Below are positions 1 through 8,310 of a DNA stretch of 64,000 nt, piece by piece. Position 1 is the first letter of the stretch, and each line of letters opens with the position of its first letter. The stretch is from Acrocarpospora catenulata (GTDB lineage: Bacteria > Actinomycetota > Actinomycetes > Streptosporangiales > Streptosporangiaceae). The notes beneath the pieces are model-generated. The model was given only the letters and a program-made list of their open reading frames with translations, was not told the DNA's origin and did not search any database. The stretch lies in assembly GCF_018476525.1 (NCBI RefSeq), contig NZ_JAHCST010000018.1, positions 101,531 to 165,530 on the forward strand, written 5' to 3'. A program made the position numbers and the translations under genes.

Positions 1-47
1 CTGGCCTGGCTGGAATCAGCTCCCCCCAGCGCCCACCTCGATCCCGC

Positions 48-635
48 CTAGCGGGTGCCGCCCGGCTTCCAGAGCACCTCAGCGCCCGCTGAGGAGATGC
101 GGCAGAGGATGAACATCAGGTCGCTCAGGCGGTTGAGGTAGGTCGCCGTCAGCGGGTTGGTGTCCTCGTGGGCCTCCAGGGCCGCCCAGGTGGTGCGCTC
201 GGCCCGTCGTATCACGGTGCGGGCCACGTGGAGCAGGGCGGTGGGCATGTCGCCGCCCGGCAGGATGAAGCTGCGCAGCGGTTTGAGCCGGTCGTTGAAG
301 CGGTCGCACTCCCGTTCCAGGCGTTCGATGTAGGACTGTTCGACCCGCAGCGGCGGGAACTCGGGGTTGTCCGTCACCGGGGTGCACAGGTCGGCGCCGA
401 CGTCGAAGAGCTCGTTCTGGACGACCCCGAGCACCTCGGCCAGGTCGGCCGGCAGTCCCGCGGCCAGGGCCACTCCGAGGGCGGCGTTGGCCTCCTCCAC
501 GTCGGCGTACGCGGCCAGCCGGGGGTCGGTCTTCCTGGTTCTGCTCATATCGCCCAGGCCGGTCGTGCCGTCGTCGCCGGTCCGCGTGTAGATCTTGGAA
601 AGCACCACCGGCTGGTCGTTGTCAGCTCGTGTCAT
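48..635 (-). CDS. pduO: PduO-type ATP:cob(I)alamin adenosyltransferase
   Basis: This 195-residue enzyme transfers the adenosyl group of ATP to cob(I)alamin, making the coenzyme B12 used by acyl-CoA mutases. The family's ATP-binding N-terminus YTRTGDDGTTGL is at residues 16-27, and FILPGGD (123-129), RTVIRRAER (139-147) and LNRLSDLMF (167-175) follow in the usual order. Length is normal for the PduO family. An ATG in good context opens the frame. It is transcribed alone, divergent from the ABC cassette at 736. Its likely clients in this window are the mutase at 25641 and the MeaB chaperone system at 18954; that link is inference. Confidence 0.95.
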   Translation of the reverse strand: MTRADNDQPVVLSKIYTRTGDDGTTGLGDMSRTRKTDPRLAAYADVEEANAALGVALAAGLPADLAEVLGVVQNELFDVGADLCTPVTDNPEFPPLRVEQSYIERLERECDRFNDRLKPLRSFILPGGDMPTALLHVARTVIRRAERTTWAALEAHEDTNPLTATYLNRLSDLMFILCRISSAGAEVLWKPGGTR

Positions 636-735
636 GGATCTCAGCGTAGGAGATGACGAATGTCATCTCGGTGGCGGGTGAAAGCCACGCCAACCCTCTG
701 ATAACGACGTCTACCGTGCCTCGACCCGGCCCAGC

Positions 736-1626
736 ATGATCAGTGACATGTTGGACATCAGGGAACTGCGCAAGACGTTCGGGGCGGGCAAGGTCGCCCT
801 CGACGGGGTGAGCTTCGCCGTACGGCCAGGGGAGATGTTCGGCTTCGTCGGGGCCAACGGGGCGGGGAAGACCACCACGATGCGGATCGTGATGGGCGTG
901 CTCGGCGCCGACTCCGGCGAGGTGACCTGGCAGGGCCGCAGCCTCGGGTTCGCGGAGCGGCGGGGGTTCGGCTACATGCCGGAGGAACGCGGCCTGTACC
1001 AGAAGATGAAGGTCGGCGAGCAGGTCGACTACTTCGGCCGGTTGCACGGGCTGAGCCCGGCCGCCGCGGCCAAGGCGGTGGACGAGCTGCTGGTGCGGCT
1101 CGGCCTGACCGAGCGGCGCGGGGACGCCGTGGAGGCGCTCTCGCTGGGCAACCAGCAGCGGGTGCAGCTGGCGGTGGCGCTGGTGCACGACCCGGAGGTG
1201 CTGGTGCTGGACGAGCCGTTCTCCGGTCTGGACCCGCTGGCGGTGGACGCGCTGGCCGAGGTGCTGCAGGAGCGGGCCAGGGGCGGGGTGCCGGTGATCT
1301 TCTCCAGCCACCAGCTGGAGCTGGTGGAGCGGCTCTGCGACTCGATCGGCATCATCTCGGCCGGGCGCATGGTGGCCAGCGGCACGGTGGACGAGCTGCG
1401 CGCGGCCGAGGGGGAGCGGCTCCGGGTGGTGGTCAGGGAGGCCAAGCCGGGCTGGGCGGACGGCCTGCCCGGGGAGCTGACCGTGGCGGGCGACCGGGAG
1501 ATCCTGGTCGTGCGCGGCGGTGACGACCAGGCCATCCTGCGCGCGGCGCTGGAGGCCGGGCGGGTCGAGCACTTCGGGGCCGAGCGGCCCAGCATCACCG
1601 AGATCTTCAAGGAGGCCGTGTCATGA
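736..1626 (+). CDS. ABC transporter ATPase, NatA-like (cassette 1)
   Basis: Cytoplasmic ATPase subunit of an ABC-2 type exporter, 296 residues. Walker A GANGAGKT lies at 39-46, Walker B VLVLDE at 155-160 and the switch histidine at 192. The signature motif is degenerate, LSLGNQQ (135-141) rather than LSGGQ, as is common in NatA-type proteins. An alternative start is Met5 (748). The stop codon overlaps the start of the permease gene by 4 bp (ATGA), so the two are translationally coupled. The kinase and regulator genes follow. Substrate is unknown; sodium export or antimicrobial-peptide resistance are family possibilities only. Confidence 0.92.
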   Translation: MISDMLDIRELRKTFGAGKVALDGVSFAVRPGEMFGFVGANGAGKTTTMRIVMGVLGADSGEVTWQGRSLGFAERRGFGYMPEERGLYQKMKVGEQVDYFGRLHGLSPAAAAKAVDELLVRLGLTERRGDAVEALSLGNQQRVQLAVALVHDPEVLVLDEPFSGLDPLAVDALAEVLQERARGGVPVIFSSHQLELVERLCDSIGIISAGRMVASGTVDELRAAEGERLRVVVREAKPGWADGLPGELTVAGDREILVVRGGDDQAILRAALEAGRVEHFGAERPSITEIFKEAVS

Positions 1627-2744
1627 TGTCGCATCTGCTGCTGGTGGCCGGGCGGGAGGTCCGGGCCCAGGTGCGGACCAGGGCGTTCGTGATCGGGCTG
1701 GTCATCTCGGTGCTGGTGGTGGGCGGGATCGCGTTCGCGCCGAGGTTTCTGGGCGGGCCGGACTCGTACACGCTGGGCCGGGTGCAGGTCCAGGAGCTGC
1801 CGCTGAAGGCGCTCGCCCCGCCGGACGCGGAGATAACCTGGCGGGCCTACGACGACGAGGCGGCGGCCCGGGCGGCGATGCTGGACGGGGAGCTGGACGC
1901 GGTGCTGGTGCCCGGGAACCGGGTGCTCACCGACGGGGAGATCGACGACGAGTTGGGCCTGTTGCTGCAGAGCGCCAACCGGGAGGCGCAGATCGGCGCC
2001 TCCGGGGTGACCATCACCCCGCTCACCATGGAGTCCGTCGGCGCCGACACCCGCTACCAGGGCGCCAGGCGGGGCATCGCCACGGTGGTGGTGCTGGTGC
2101 TGTTCCTCATGATCTTCAGCTCGGTGATGATGGTCGCGATGGGCGTGGTGGAGGAGAAGGGCAGCCGGATCGTGGAGATCCTGCTCTCCTCGATCCGCCC
2201 CTGGCAACTGCTCGGCGGCAAGATCCTCGGGCTGGGCGCGGTGGGTCTGATCAACATGGTGGCGATCGTGGCCGCCGGTCTGACCGGGGCGCTGCTCTCC
2301 GGGGTGATCGCGGACTTCCCGCCGGGCACGACCGGCATAGTGCTCGGCGTGGTGGCCTGGTTCATCCTCGGGTACGCCTTCTTCGCCGCCTTCGCCGGGG
2401 CGCTGGCCTCGCTGGTGTCCCGGCAGGAGGAGGTGGGCAACGTGCTCCAGCCGATGACCCTGCTGGTGATGCTCAGCTACGGCGTCGCCTTCTACGACTC
2501 CGTCCAGCCCGGCAGTACGGTGGCCCGGGTGCTGTCGCTGGTCCCGCCGTTCTCCTCGATGGTCATGCCGGTCCGCACGGCCGCCGCCGAAGTGCCGCTC
2601 TGGGAGGTCGCGCTGTCCGCCGGGCTGATGCTGGCGGCCGTGGCCGGCGTGCTGGCGGTCGGCGCGAAGGTGTACGAGCGGGCCGTGCTCCGTACCGGCG
2701 CCCGGGTCCGGCTGGCCGAGGTCCTGCGCGGAAACAAGCCGTAA
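1623..2744 (+). CDS. ABC-2 type transporter permease, NatB-like (cassette 1)
   Basis: Membrane subunit of the exporter, 373 residues. One hydrophobic segment lies near the N-terminus (about residues 19-37), then a long extracytoplasmic stretch to about 150, then a bundle of about five helices to the end. This is the ABC2_membrane_3/NatB layout. The sequence EEKGSRIVEILLSS at the start of the membrane bundle is typical of the family. The gene overlaps its ATPase by 4 bp. Its stop codon is part of a possible -10 element for the kinase gene. Confidence 0.9.
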   Translation: MMSHLLLVAGREVRAQVRTRAFVIGLVISVLVVGGIAFAPRFLGGPDSYTLGRVQVQELPLKALAPPDAEITWRAYDDEAAARAAMLDGELDAVLVPGNRVLTDGEIDDELGLLLQSANREAQIGASGVTITPLTMESVGADTRYQGARRGIATVVVLVLFLMIFSSVMMVAMGVVEEKGSRIVEILLSSIRPWQLLGGKILGLGAVGLINMVAIVAAGLTGALLSGVIADFPPGTTGIVLGVVAWFILGYAFFAAFAGALASLVSRQEEVGNVLQPMTLLVMLSYGVAFYDSVQPGSTVARVLSLVPPFSSMVMPVRTAAAEVPLWEVALSAGLMLAAVAGVLAVGAKVYERAVLRTGARVRLAEVLRGNKP

Positions 2745-2747
2745 AGT
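2742..2747 (+). promoter_or_regulatory. Candidate -10 box (TAAAGT) for the kinase gene, leaderless
   Basis: TAAAGT fits the actinobacterial TANNNT -10 pattern and lies 7 nt before the ATG at 2755, so transcription would begin at or next to the start codon. It overlaps the permease stop codon. No convincing Shine-Dalgarno sequence is seen. It could give kinase and regulator expression independent of the transporter. Confidence 0.4.
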
Positions 2748-2754
2748 ACGTTGA

Positions 2755-3948
2755 ATGGGCGATAAGGCGATCGCGCGGGCGCGGCGGCTGGTCCGCCTGA
2801 CACTGAACATGACCCTCGGCATCACCTGGTTCTTCGTCCTCATGGTCATCGCGGGTCAGCTCAGCCGGGGCCAGACGACCGGCCTCTCGACGCTGCCGGG
2901 GCTGGTCGGCCTGGTCGTCTTCAGCTGGCTCTTCGTGCGCATCACCGGGGCCATCCTGGAGCGGCGGTACCCGAGGCGTGAGGTGGTGGCCGCAGGGGCG
3001 GTCTCGGTCGCGGTGGCCGTGCTGGGCGGGGGCGCGCCCACCGGGTGGGGGTTCGTACCGATGGCCTGGCTCTCGGTGGTCGCCATCGGGGTCCGCCGCC
3101 GGACGGCGGTGCTGCTCGGGCTGGGCACGTCCGCGGTCACCGCGCCGATCATGGTGTTCGCCGCGCTCGCCGGGCAGGATCCGTCGTTCAACCTGGAGGA
3201 CGCCCCGTCGAGGGCCGGGCTGGTCGCCGGTGTGCTCTTCTACAACCTGCTCCTGGCTGGGCTCTGGCCCTGGGCCAACCGGCTCTGGGTGTGGGTCTGG
3301 CGGGTGGCCGAGGAGGCCCACGAGGGCCGGGAGGCGCAGGCCCGGCTGGCGGTGGCCGAGGAGCGGCTCAGGTTCGCCCGCGACCTGCACGACCTGGTCG
3401 GCCACCAGCTTTCCGCGATCGCGGTCAAGAGCGAGCTGGCGGTCCGGCTGGCCGGGGAGCCGGGCCCGGCGGCCGAGACCGAGATGGCCGAGGTGCGCAC
3501 TCTCGCCCGCAAGGCGCTGCGCGAACTGCGGGAGGCCGTGCGAGGGTACCGGGAGCTGGATCTGGTGGCCGAGCTGGGCAGCGTGCGAGGGGTGCTGGAG
3601 GCGGCCGGGGTGGAGTGCCGGTTGCGGTTGCCGTACCGGGACATACCGGAGAAAGTGGCACCGGTGTTCGCCTGGGTGCTCCGCGAGGCCGCCACCAACG
3701 TGCTACGGCACAGCTCCGCCTCGCACTGTGAGATCACGATGCGGTTCACCGACGAGGAGGCCGTGCTGGAGGTGCGAAACGACGGGGTCACCCCACGGCC
3801 GGTGGAGGACCTGGGCAGCGGCCTGGCCGGGCTGTCGGAGCGGCTGGCCGCAGTGGGCGGCACGCTGACCGCCAGGCCCACCGGCTCCGGAGAGTTCACG
3901 CTGCGGGCGGTGGCACCCGTCAAGCACCCCGTGGCGGTGTCCGCGTGA
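2755..3948 (+). CDS. Sensor histidine kinase, HisKA_3 (DesK/NarX-like), cassette 1
   Basis: Membrane sensor kinase of 397 residues. The first 175 residues hold about five hydrophobic segments with almost no extracytoplasmic loop, so it probably senses within the membrane. The phospho-acceptor is His212 in RDLHDLVGH. The ATPase domain shows an N box (REAATNVLRHS, 309-319) and a G box (GSGLAGLSER, 353-362). It starts 10 nt after the permease and overlaps the regulator gene by 4 bp (GTGA). By gene order it should control the adjoining exporter. Confidence 0.93.
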   Translation: MGDKAIARARRLVRLTLNMTLGITWFFVLMVIAGQLSRGQTTGLSTLPGLVGLVVFSWLFVRITGAILERRYPRREVVAAGAVSVAVAVLGGGAPTGWGFVPMAWLSVVAIGVRRRTAVLLGLGTSAVTAPIMVFAALAGQDPSFNLEDAPSRAGLVAGVLFYNLLLAGLWPWANRLWVWVWRVAEEAHEGREAQARLAVAEERLRFARDLHDLVGHQLSAIAVKSELAVRLAGEPGPAAETEMAEVRTLARKALRELREAVRGYRELDLVAELGSVRGVLEAAGVECRLRLPYRDIPEKVAPVFAWVLREAATNVLRHSSASHCEITMRFTDEEAVLEVRNDGVTPRPVEDLGSGLAGLSERLAAVGGTLTARPTGSGEFTLRAVAPVKHPVAVSA

Positions 3949-4538
3949 TCCGTGTCCTGCTGGCCGACGACGAGCAGCTCATCCGCCAGGCCATCGCCAC
4001 CCTGCTCGGCCTGGAGGCGGACATCGCGGTGGTCGCCCAGGTCGGCCGGGGCGACCAGGTCGCCGCCGCGGTCGCCGAGCACCGCCCGGACGTGGTGGTC
4101 CTGGACGTGGAGATGCCCGGCATGGACGGCCTCACCGTGGCCGAGAGCCTGCCGGGCCAGGCCATGCTCATCCTCACCAGCTTCGGCCGCCCCGGCTACC
4201 TGCGCCGCGCCCTGGCCGCCGGGGTGCGCGGCTTCATCCCCAAGGACGCCTCCGCCGACGAGCTGGCCGGCGCCATCAGGAAGGTCCACGCGGGCGGCCG
4301 CTACCTGGACCCCGAGATGGCGGCCTCCGCCATGATGGCAGGAGAGAGCCCGCTGACCGACCGCGAGCGTGATGCGCTCGCGCTGGCCGCCCGCGGCGCC
4401 TCGGTGACCGAGATCGCCGGCGCGCTCCACCTCTCCGAGGGCACGGTGCGGAACTACCTGTCCAGCGCCATCACCAAGCTCGGCGCAGGCAACCGCATCG
4501 CCGCCATCCGCACCGCCCAGGACATGGGCTGGATCTGA
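3945..4538 (+). CDS. Response regulator, NarL/LuxR family (cassette 1)
   Basis: DNA-binding partner of the kinase at 2755, 197 residues. The receiver domain begins IRVLLADDE, with acidic pocket Asp8/Asp9 and phospho-acceptor Asp54 in VVLDVEMPGMDG. A LuxR-type helix-turn-helix follows (about residues 136-183, with LTDRERDAL and SEGTVRNYLS). The GTG start overlaps the kinase stop. It is the last gene of the cassette. Confidence 0.94.
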   Translation: MIRVLLADDEQLIRQAIATLLGLEADIAVVAQVGRGDQVAAAVAEHRPDVVVLDVEMPGMDGLTVAESLPGQAMLILTSFGRPGYLRRALAAGVRGFIPKDASADELAGAIRKVHAGGRYLDPEMAASAMMAGESPLTDRERDALALAARGASVTEIAGALHLSEGTVRNYLSSAITKLGAGNRIAAIRTAQDMGWI

Positions 4539-4744
4539 TCCGGCGACGCGCCACGCGGGCCGAGATCTGATCATCTCAGTCGCAGATGTGACATTGTGTG
4601 ATTACGGAGCGTCACCAGCGATCCGCCTGAAGGGACGGCTGCCGTAAGGCAGCGGCGCGCTTCTCGCGCGCGTCGCCGTCCCCCGCCCTGCGAGCCCGGG
4701 CCCAGGTCCTGGCTTTGTTTCTATATATCCGCCGCTGGCCCGCC

Positions 4745-5743
4745 TCAGGAGGAGTTCCGGAGGCGGGCCAGGGTCTTCCGCTCCTGGGCCTCCAGCCAGT
4801 CGGTGAGTTCGGTGAAGGAGACGCAGCGCACCTGGGGCTTGGGGCAGACCCGGGTCATCAGGTCGATGAGGGCCTTCATGTAGCTGCCGCCGTGCCAGTT
4901 CTCGAAGCGGTGGGCGATGAAGACGGGCGCGCGGTCGCCGGTCAGCCGGGCGTTGACGGCCGAGACGTAGGTCTGGGTGGTCTGCCGCCGCCAGGCGGGC
5001 CACTTGCCGGCAGCGGCAGGACGGGCATGGCTGTGCGCGGTATAGAGAGCCTGGTCGGAGGCGAGCACGCGGCGGCGGGTGCCGTGCAGGGGCAGGGTGG
5101 GCAGCGGGAACTCCCAGAGCCCCGCGTTCCTGCGCGGCCAGCGCGGGGCGCCGGTGGCGCTGGCGTCGTACCGCCAGCCGTGGGCGCGGTAGGCCGCGTC
5201 GCGGGAGGGGCGGTGCACGTCACGGCAGGGGGTGCGCCCGCCGCGGATGGCGGTGCGCACGTCGAAGGGCAGCTTCTCGCCGTTCTCGATGAGCGCGTAG
5301 AACTGGTCGATGCGCCGGTTCCACTCGCGGGTGCGCCAGGCGCCCATGCCCCGCCGGCCGCAGACGTGGCCGTTGAAGTACGTGCCGAGCTCGTGGCCGT
5401 GCCGCCAGGCGGTGGCCAGCCGCTCGCTCTGCCGCCGGTGGAGCGGCACGCCGGACAGGAAGAAGGTGAGCTTGGCGTGGGCCCGCCCGGCGGCCTTGAG
5501 CAGGGTGGCGAACCAGCCGTGGTCGTCGCCTCCGGCGCCGTCCAAGGAGATCACCACGAACTGCGGTGGGCGCTCGCCCGGCGCCAGCCGCTGGACGTCC
5601 TGGTAGACCGGACTGTGGACAGGATGATGAACAGGACTGTGCCGCACCGGGTGCGGCTGGGCCTGGCGGGGCCGCTCGCCGTCGGCCGCGCATGCCGACA
5701 TGGTCACGGCGCAGAGCCCGACAGCGGTTACTCTCCGTAGCAC
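4745..5743 (-). CDS. Lipoprotein with polysaccharide-deacetylase-like domain
   Basis: Secreted protein of 332 residues. The N-terminus is a lipoprotein signal peptide with Cys18 (VTMSAC). A His/Pro linker with repeated HPVHHPVHSP units follows. The fold-level match is to NodB-type deacetylases: the first motif is FVVISLDGAGGDD, and the zinc motif GHELGTYFNGH keeps the two family histidines. The usual TFDDG motif is altered to SLDGAGG, so metal binding or activity may be changed. It starts 19 nt after the TetR gene on the same strand, so the two are probably one operon. GTG start; family assignment by motif only. Confidence 0.72.
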   Translation of the reverse strand: MLRRVTAVGLCAVTMSACAADGERPRQAQPHPVRHSPVHHPVHSPVYQDVQRLAPGERPPQFVVISLDGAGGDDHGWFATLLKAAGRAHAKLTFFLSGVPLHRRQSERLATAWRHGHELGTYFNGHVCGRRGMGAWRTREWNRRIDQFYALIENGEKLPFDVRTAIRGGRTPCRDVHRPSRDAAYRAHGWRYDASATGAPRWPRRNAGLWEFPLPTLPLHGTRRRVLASDQALYTAHSHARPAAAGKWPAWRRQTTQTYVSAVNARLTGDRAPVFIAHRFENWHGGSYMKALIDLMTRVCPKPQVRCVSFTELTDWLEAQERKTLARLRNSS

Positions 5744-5762
5744 TCTGCCATGAAATCACAGC

Positions 5763-6377
5763 TCAGAGCTGGAATGATCGCCGGAAGACGTGGACCGAGG
5801 TCTTTATGATCACCTCGATCGAGGGCGGGTTGTCGGAGACCACCCACTCGATCAGCAGTTCGGTGATCGCGCCGATCAGGGCCAGCGCCAGCAGGTGCAG
5901 CTCGTTCGGTATGCGCTCCGGCAGCTCGTTCACCGTGCCCTCGATGACGTGGGTGAACCCGGCCACCGCGCGCTGCCGCGCGTTGCTCAGCACGTCCCCC
6001 GCCCGGCGCACCTCCAGGTGCATGATCCGGGCCCGCCGCTCGTCCTGGGTGACGAACCTGACATATTCCGTTATTCCCGCCACAATCCGCGCATCCAGCG
6101 ACCGGGGCGCCTGGTCGATCGCCTTGGCCACCACCTGCAGGGTCTCCTCGACGCACCGGTCGTAGACCGCGCGCATGAGTGCTTCCCTCCCCGAGAAGCA
6201 CTCATAGAAGGCCCGGTTGGAAATGCGCGCCGTGGCGCAGAGCCGCTCGATCGTCGTGGCGTGGAATCCCGGATTCGCGAACAGCGTGTACGCGGCCAGG
6301 ATCAGCCGTTCTCGACGGTCGGCCAGCCGTTCCTCAGCCGACATCCCCCGATAGTCCCGTCCCGCCAATATTTTCAC
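5763..6377 (-). CDS. TetR family transcriptional regulator
   Basis: One-domain repressor of up to 204 residues. The helix-turn-helix is at about residues 28-70, with FHATTIERLC and ISNRAFYECFSGREALMRAV. The rest is a helical ligand-binding domain. The GTG at 6377 has a poor ribosome site; ATG at Met12 (6344), preceded by a G run, may be the true start. The lipoprotein gene follows directly, and a CAGCTC-A-GAGCTG palindrome (5759-5771) lies across the junction. Its ligand is unknown. Confidence 0.9.
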   Translation of the reverse strand: MKILAGRDYRGMSAEERLADRRERLILAAYTLFANPGFHATTIERLCATARISNRAFYECFSGREALMRAVYDRCVEETLQVVAKAIDQAPRSLDARIVAGITEYVRFVTQDERRARIMHLEVRRAGDVLSNARQRAVAGFTHVIEGTVNELPERIPNELHLLALALIGAITELLIEWVVSDNPPSIEVIIKTSVHVFRRSFQL

Positions 6378-6453
6378 CTCGCGCCGTCATGGCCCCCCCA
6401 GAAGCCACCATTATGGACGCAAGATCTTTTTTCGGGAAGTATCGGGAAATCAA

Positions 6454-6479
6454 GGCTTTCGGTCACCATGCGAAAAGCC
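6454..6479 (-). terminator. Candidate terminator after ABC cassette 2
   Basis: On the minus strand, arms GGCTTTTCG and CGAAAGCC can pair around a loop of about 9 nt, followed by a short T-containing stretch. It lies 21 nt after the regulator stop at 6500, where the four-gene cassette ends. The stem carries one bulged base and the T tract is short, so strength is uncertain. Confidence 0.45.
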
Positions 6480-6499
6480 ACATAAGTCTGACAAAGCAG

Positions 6500-7114
6500 T
6501 CAAGTCAGTAGGCCGCGGCTGAGCGCGGTGGTCACTGCGGCGGTCCGGTCGGACACGCCGAGCTTGCCGAACACCCGGAGCAGGTGGGTCTTGACGGTGG
6601 TCTCGCTGATGTAGAGCTCGCGGCCGATCTCGGCGTTGGTCAGGCCCCGGGCCACCAGGGCGAGCACCTGGGTCTCGCGCGGCGAGAGCGTCTCGGCGAC
6701 CGGCGCGCGCAGCCGGGTCACCAGCCGGGTGGCCACCGAGGGGGAGAGCACGGTCTCGCCCCGGGCGGCGGTGGCGATGGCCGCCAGCAGGTCCGCCCGG
6801 GAGGTGTCCTTGAGCAGGTACCCGGCCGCGCCCGCCTCGACCGCGCGCACGATGTCCTGGTCGCTCTCGTACGTGGTGAGCACGATGATCCGGGTGGCCG
6901 GCAACTCGGCCAGGATGCGGGTGATCGCGCTGACCCCGTCGCCGCCCGGCATGCGCAGGTCCATCAGGATCACCTCGGGCGTCAGCTCCCTGGCCCGGAC
7001 CACCGCCTCGTCCCCGGACCCGGCCTCGCCGACCACCGTGACCTCGGCGTCGAGCATGCCGCGCAGGCCCTCCCTGACCACCGGGTGGTCGTCCACGATC
7101 ATGACGCGCATCAT
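6500..7114 (-). CDS. Response regulator, NarL/LuxR family (cassette 2)
   Basis: Regulator of 204 residues. The receiver starts MMRVMIVDDH, with phospho-acceptor Asp52 (ILMDLRMPGGDG) and conserved Thr/Lys in VLTTYE and LLKD. The LuxR helix-turn-helix is in the last 60 residues (LSPRETQVLALVARG, SETTVKTHLLRVF). The ATG at 7114 overlaps the kinase stop (ATGA). A longer open frame continues upstream but is only read-through of the kinase gene in another frame. Confidence 0.95.
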   Translation of the reverse strand: MMRVMIVDDHPVVREGLRGMLDAEVTVVGEAGSGDEAVVRARELTPEVILMDLRMPGGDGVSAITRILAELPATRIIVLTTYESDQDIVRAVEAGAAGYLLKDTSRADLLAAIATAARGETVLSPSVATRLVTRLRAPVAETLSPRETQVLALVARGLTNAEIGRELYISETTVKTHLLRVFGKLGVSDRTAAVTTALSRGLLT

Positions 7115-8310
7115 TCGGCTCTTCCTGGATGGGTGATCCGCAGCGTGGTGCCGGCCCCGGGCGCGCTGGTCACGGTGAGGGTGCCGCCCTGCTGCTCGAT
7201 CCGGCCGCGCATGCCGCGCAGGCCGTACCCGGTGGCGGTGCCGGGGTCGAAGCCGCCGCCGTCGTCCTCGATCACCATGGCCACCTCGCCGGGGGTGTAG
7301 TTGAGGGTGAGCCGGGCGGCCGAGGCGGCGGCGTGCCGCCGGACGTTGGCCAGGCCCTCCTGGGCGGTGCGCAGCAGCACCACCTCGGTGCTGGGCGGGA
7401 GCGGCCGGGAGACGCCTTCGATGCTGCAGGCCACGGTGAGGCCGGTCTCCTCGCAGAGCCGGACCGTCAGGCGGCGCAGCGCGTCGTCCAGCGTGGAGCC
7501 GTCCAGCTGCACCGGGCCGAGCGCCGCGACCAGCGCCCGCGCCTCGGCCAGGTTCTCCCGCGCGGTCTGTACCGCCAGCTCCAGGTGGCGGGTGGGGTCC
7601 GGCTGCGCCTGGGCGGCCTGGATGAGCATGATGATGCTGGTGAAGCCCTGGGCCAGGGTGTCGTGGATCTCCCCGGCCAGCCGCTCCCGCTCGGCCAGCG
7701 CGCCGCTCTCCGCGGAGAGCCTGGCCACTTCGGCGCGGCTGGCCTCCAGCTCCGCGATGAGGTTGGCCCGCTCCTGGCTCTGGTGGATGATCCGGGCGAT
7801 CCACGGCCCGAAGACGAGGGCGAAGGTGATCACGATGACCGTGGTCCCGGCGTGGTACAGCACGTCGAGCGGCTGCACGTCGCTCATGAAGCGGAACTGG
7901 GCCAGCGGGGCCAGGTTGAGCACCAGCACCGCGGTCACCGCCCGCCACCCGCTGAGCAGCATGAAGATCTGCGGGCAGAGCGTGAAGAGGCCGAAGGTGG
8001 CCGTGTTCACCAGCAGCGCGGCGGGCACGAAGGCCACCATGATCAGCACCACGTAGGCGTAGGCGCGGCGGCTGTTGCCGTCGTCCTCCATGATCGCCGG
8101 GCGGCCGAGGAGCAGGTACCCGGCCGCGCACAGCAGCATCAGCCCGACGGTGATCACCTTGGCCGTTACCGGGTGCTCGTCGTCGATGGCCACGAAGACG
8201 ATGGAGACCGTCCAGCCCAGCGCGAACAGGGTCTCCCAGCCGCGGAAGGACTCCCAGGCGTTGCCCTCGGCGGCAACGCCCGGTTGTTCACGTCCCTCGA
8301 TGGCGTTCAT
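7111..8310 (-). CDS. Sensor histidine kinase, HisKA_3 family (cassette 2)
   Basis: Membrane kinase of 399 residues. Four to six hydrophobic segments fill residues 25-172, a coiled linker follows, and the H box GEIHDTLAQGF carries His216. The N box is RTAQEGLANVRRHA and the G box region holds DDGGGFDPG and GYGLRGMRGR. I place the start at the ATG at 8310, which overlaps the permease stop by 4 bp; the longer upstream frame is the permease in another frame. Downstream coupling to the regulator is also 4 bp. Confidence 0.94.
   Translation of the reverse strand: MNAIEGREQPGVAAEGNAWESFRGWETLFALGWTVSIVFVAIDDEHPVTAKVITVGLMLLCAAGYLLLGRPAIMEDDGNSRRAYAYVVLIMVAFVPAALLVNTATFGLFTLCPQIFMLLSGWRAVTAVLVLNLAPLAQFRFMSDVQPLDVLYHAGTTVIVITFALVFGPWIARIIHQSQERANLIAELEASRAEVARLSAESGALAERERLAGEIHDTLAQGFTSIIMLIQAAQAQPDPTRHLELAVQTARENLAEARALVAALGPVQLDGSTLDDALRRLTVRLCEETGLTVACSIEGVSRPLPPSTEVVLLRTAQEGLANVRRHAAASAARLTLNYTPGEVAMVIEDDGGGFDPGTATGYGLRGMRGRIEQQGGTLTVTSAPGAGTTLRITHPGRAE

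Noticed and set aside
1029..2849. Long antisense frame of 606 codons opposite the first ABC cassette
   Set aside because: His/Gly/Arg/Gln-rich, low-complexity translation typical of the shadow of high-GC genes; the other strand carries well-conserved motifs.
4599..4614. TTACGGAGCGTCA as a third BldD-like box
   Set aside because: It lies between two converging gene ends, is not a perfect palindrome, and differs from the other two copies.
6500..8131. One 543-residue protein combining kinase and regulator
   Set aside because: The first two thirds are the kinase gene read out of frame. The true regulator starts at 7114 with an ATGA overlap.
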